Assembly: GCA_026391555.1 (NCBI GenBank)
Contig: JAPLEB010000060.1
Span: 17,030-81,029, forward strand
Direction: 5' to 3'
Origin: Bacteroidia bacterium
Lineage (GTDB): Bacteria > Bacteroidota > Bacteroidia > Bacteroidales > VadinHA17
DNA: 64,000 nt
Of the stretch, positions 62,577-64,000 are shown piece after piece; position 1 is the stretch's first letter; each line of letters begins with the position of its first letter. A program made the position numbers and the translations under genes. The notes beneath the pieces are model-generated. The model searched no databases, was not told where the DNA came from, and saw only the letters and a list, made by a program, of their open reading frames with translations.

Positions 62577-64000
62577 ATGATTGATAAGATAACTGCCCGG
62601 GGGAAAATATCTGACCTTGTTAATCGCTTTGAGAAGCAATATGTCTCTTATAAAAACTCGGATTATAACGAAACACAAACAAGACGTGATTTTATTGATC
62701 CTTTTTTCAAAGCGCTTGGCTGGGATATCGACAACGAAGAGGGATCTGCCGAAGCTTATAGAGAAGTTATCCACGAAGACAAAGTAAAAATTGGAGGAGC
62801 CACAAAAGCCCCCGATTACTCATTTAGACTTGGTGGCGGGAAACGACTATTTTTTGTTGAAGCTAAAAAACCCAGCATCTCTGTAAAAGACGACATACAA
62901 CCTGCTTACCAGATTCGCCGATATGGCTGGAGTGCAAAGCTTCCAATTAGCATTATCACTGACTTTGAGGAGTTTGCAATTTATGATTGTACAAAAAAAC
63001 CTGACCAGTATGACAAAACTTCCGTTGCCAGAATCAAATATTTTACATTCCGTGATTATTTAAAAGAATTTGATTTTATCTGGGAGACTTTCAGCAAAGA
63101 ACAAGTCCTGAAAGGTAGTTTTGATAAATTCGTCCAAAGTGATACCCATAAAAAAGGGACGGCTTCTGTTGATAAAGAATTTTTGGAATCGCTTGACAGA
63201 TGGAGAACTTATTTGGCAGTTAACATAAGCTGGAACAACAAGAATCTTGACGAAGACGAAATAAATTTTGCAGTTCAACAAACTATTAACCGGATAATTT
63301 TTCTCCGTATTGCAGAGGACAGAAGTGTAGAGCCTTATGGGAATCTTAAGCATGCCACAAGACAAGGCAACTTATACTTGAATCTTTTCGAACAGTTCCG
63401 GAAAGCAGACGAAAAATACAATTCCGGATTAATTGATCTGAAGAAAGACATGATCAGCGAAAACCTTATAATTGAAAACAAAGTTATCAAGACAATCATA
63501 AATGAACTCTATTATCCGGAATGTCCTTATGAATTTTCAGTACTCCCTGTTGAAATTCTTGGAAGTGCTTATGAACAGTTCCTAGGAAAAGTTATCCGGA
63601 TTACTCCTGCTCATCATGCAAAGATTGAAGAAAAACCAGAAGTCAGAAAAGCTGGTGGAGTTTACTACACGCCTCAATATATTGTAGATTATATAGTTAA
63701 AATTACAGTTGGCAAGTGCATTGAAGGAAAAACTCCCAAAGAAATTTCCAATATTAAAATAGTTGATCCTGCTTGCGGTAGCGGTAGCTTTTTAATTGGT
63801 GCTTATCAATATTTGATGGATTGGCATAAAAACTATTACAATGACAACAGTAAAATATCAAAAGGTAAAAAAGATAACCTCTTAACGCCTGATGGACATT
63901 TGTCTACTGATGAAAAGAAAAGGATTCTTCTCAATAATATTTATGGAGTTGATTTAGACGTGAATGCAGTTGAAGTAACTAAGTTGAGTTTACTCTTGAA
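62577..64000 (+). CDS. Type IIG-like restriction endonuclease-methyltransferase, N-terminal part (cut by window edge)
   Basis: 474 codons are visible, open at the right edge. N-terminal PD-(D/E)xK-type nuclease region: KAPDYSFRLGGGKRLFFVEAKKPS. A helical spacer follows (about 170-340), then the start of an N6-adenine methyltransferase domain: YYTPQYIVDYIVK (motif X) and IKIVDPACGSGSFLIGAYQY (motif I, SAM binding), then YGVDLDVNAVEVTKLSLLL. This order matches Eco57I-like enzymes, where one chain cuts and methylates. The recognition domain and motif IV lie beyond the window. It begins 76 nt after the glucan operon and may open an accessory or defence region. Confidence 0.9.
   Translation, partial: MIDKITARGKISDLVNRFEKQYVSYKNSDYNETQTRRDFIDPFFKALGWDIDNEEGSAEAYREVIHEDKVKIGGATKAPDYSFRLGGGKRLFFVEAKKPSISVKDDIQPAYQIRRYGWSAKLPISIITDFEEFAIYDCTKKPDQYDKTSVARIKYFTFRDYLKEFDFIWETFSKEQVLKGSFDKFVQSDTHKKGTASVDKEFLESLDRWRTYLAVNISWNNKNLDEDEINFAVQQTINRIIFLRIAEDRSVEPYGNLKHATRQGNLYLNLFEQFRKADEKYNSGLIDLKKDMISENLIIENKVIKTIINELYYPECPYEFSVLPVEILGSAYEQFLGKVIRITPAHHAKIEEKPEVRKAGGVYYTPQYIVDYIVKITVGKCIEGKTPKEISNIKIVDPACGSGSFLIGAYQYLMDWHKNYYNDNSKISKGKKDNLLTPDGHLSTDEKKRILLNNIYGVDLDVNAVEVTKLSLLL

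Overview
The window looks like a piece of a Bacteroidota chromosome, probably Bacteroidales or a close relative. Four things support this. A 2183-residue secreted protein ends in a type IX secretion (T9SS) type A sorting domain. Several genes are preceded by the Bacteroidota housekeeping promoter pattern TTTG-N19/21-TAnnTTTG (clearest before rpsP, hppA, the caspase gene and the padR gene). Ribosomal protein S16 has a long Ala/Glu-rich tail. SusC/D-free but typical envelope families are present: a two-component-type propeller protein, DUF4369/TlpA thioredoxins, a SiaB-like protein and GldL-like FKIxHW membrane segments. The sequence is AT-rich. I found no rRNA, tRNA, insertion sequence, phage or CRISPR array.

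Layout. 1-8.7 kb is core: the 5' half of dnaE (minus), rpsP-rimM, tsaC, a family 2 glycosyltransferase, an LL-diaminopimelate aminotransferase and a K+-dependent membrane pyrophosphatase. 8.8-15.6 kb holds a serine/threonine dehydratase-like enzyme, two endonuclease/exonuclease/phosphatase-fold proteins, two adjacent rhomboid proteases and mutL. 15.6-30.9 kb is a divergent accessory block. Leftwards runs a translationally coupled operon: a T9SS propeller protein with three sets of seven blades, an outer-membrane barrel and two periplasmic proteins. Rightwards run a secreted caspase-like protease and a 14-blade sensor with a PP2C/SpoIIE phosphatase output. 30.9-37.2 kb is a complete ABC-2 efflux operon (TolC, adaptor, two ATPases, two permeases). 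37.5-41.9 kb is an evenly spaced operon of five exported proteins of unknown function. 42.3-46.1 kb is a PadR regulator, a HAAS-like/FKIQHW membrane protein, a second FKIxHW protein and a TorF-like barrel. The last two genes are each preceded by the same 105-bp leader that encodes a 32-codon peptide. 46.3-51.5 kb is an RND efflux tripartite set. 51.7-57.6 kb has a YifB/ComM ATPase, a tandem SiaB-like protein, LpxH and two thioredoxin-like lipoproteins. 57.8-62.5 kb is a three-gene glycogen/alpha-glucan cluster. The right edge enters a restriction-methyltransferase fusion gene.

Most interesting observations: (1) the duplicated 105-bp leader with a coupled leader peptide in front of two unrelated envelope genes; (2) the 3x7-blade T9SS protein in a coupled operon next to a divergent caspase and SpoIIE sensor; (3) the five-gene exported-protein operon; (4) exact 60-residue FKIQHW periodicity in a PadR-linked membrane protein. 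All functional assignments are by reading motifs; no database search was run.
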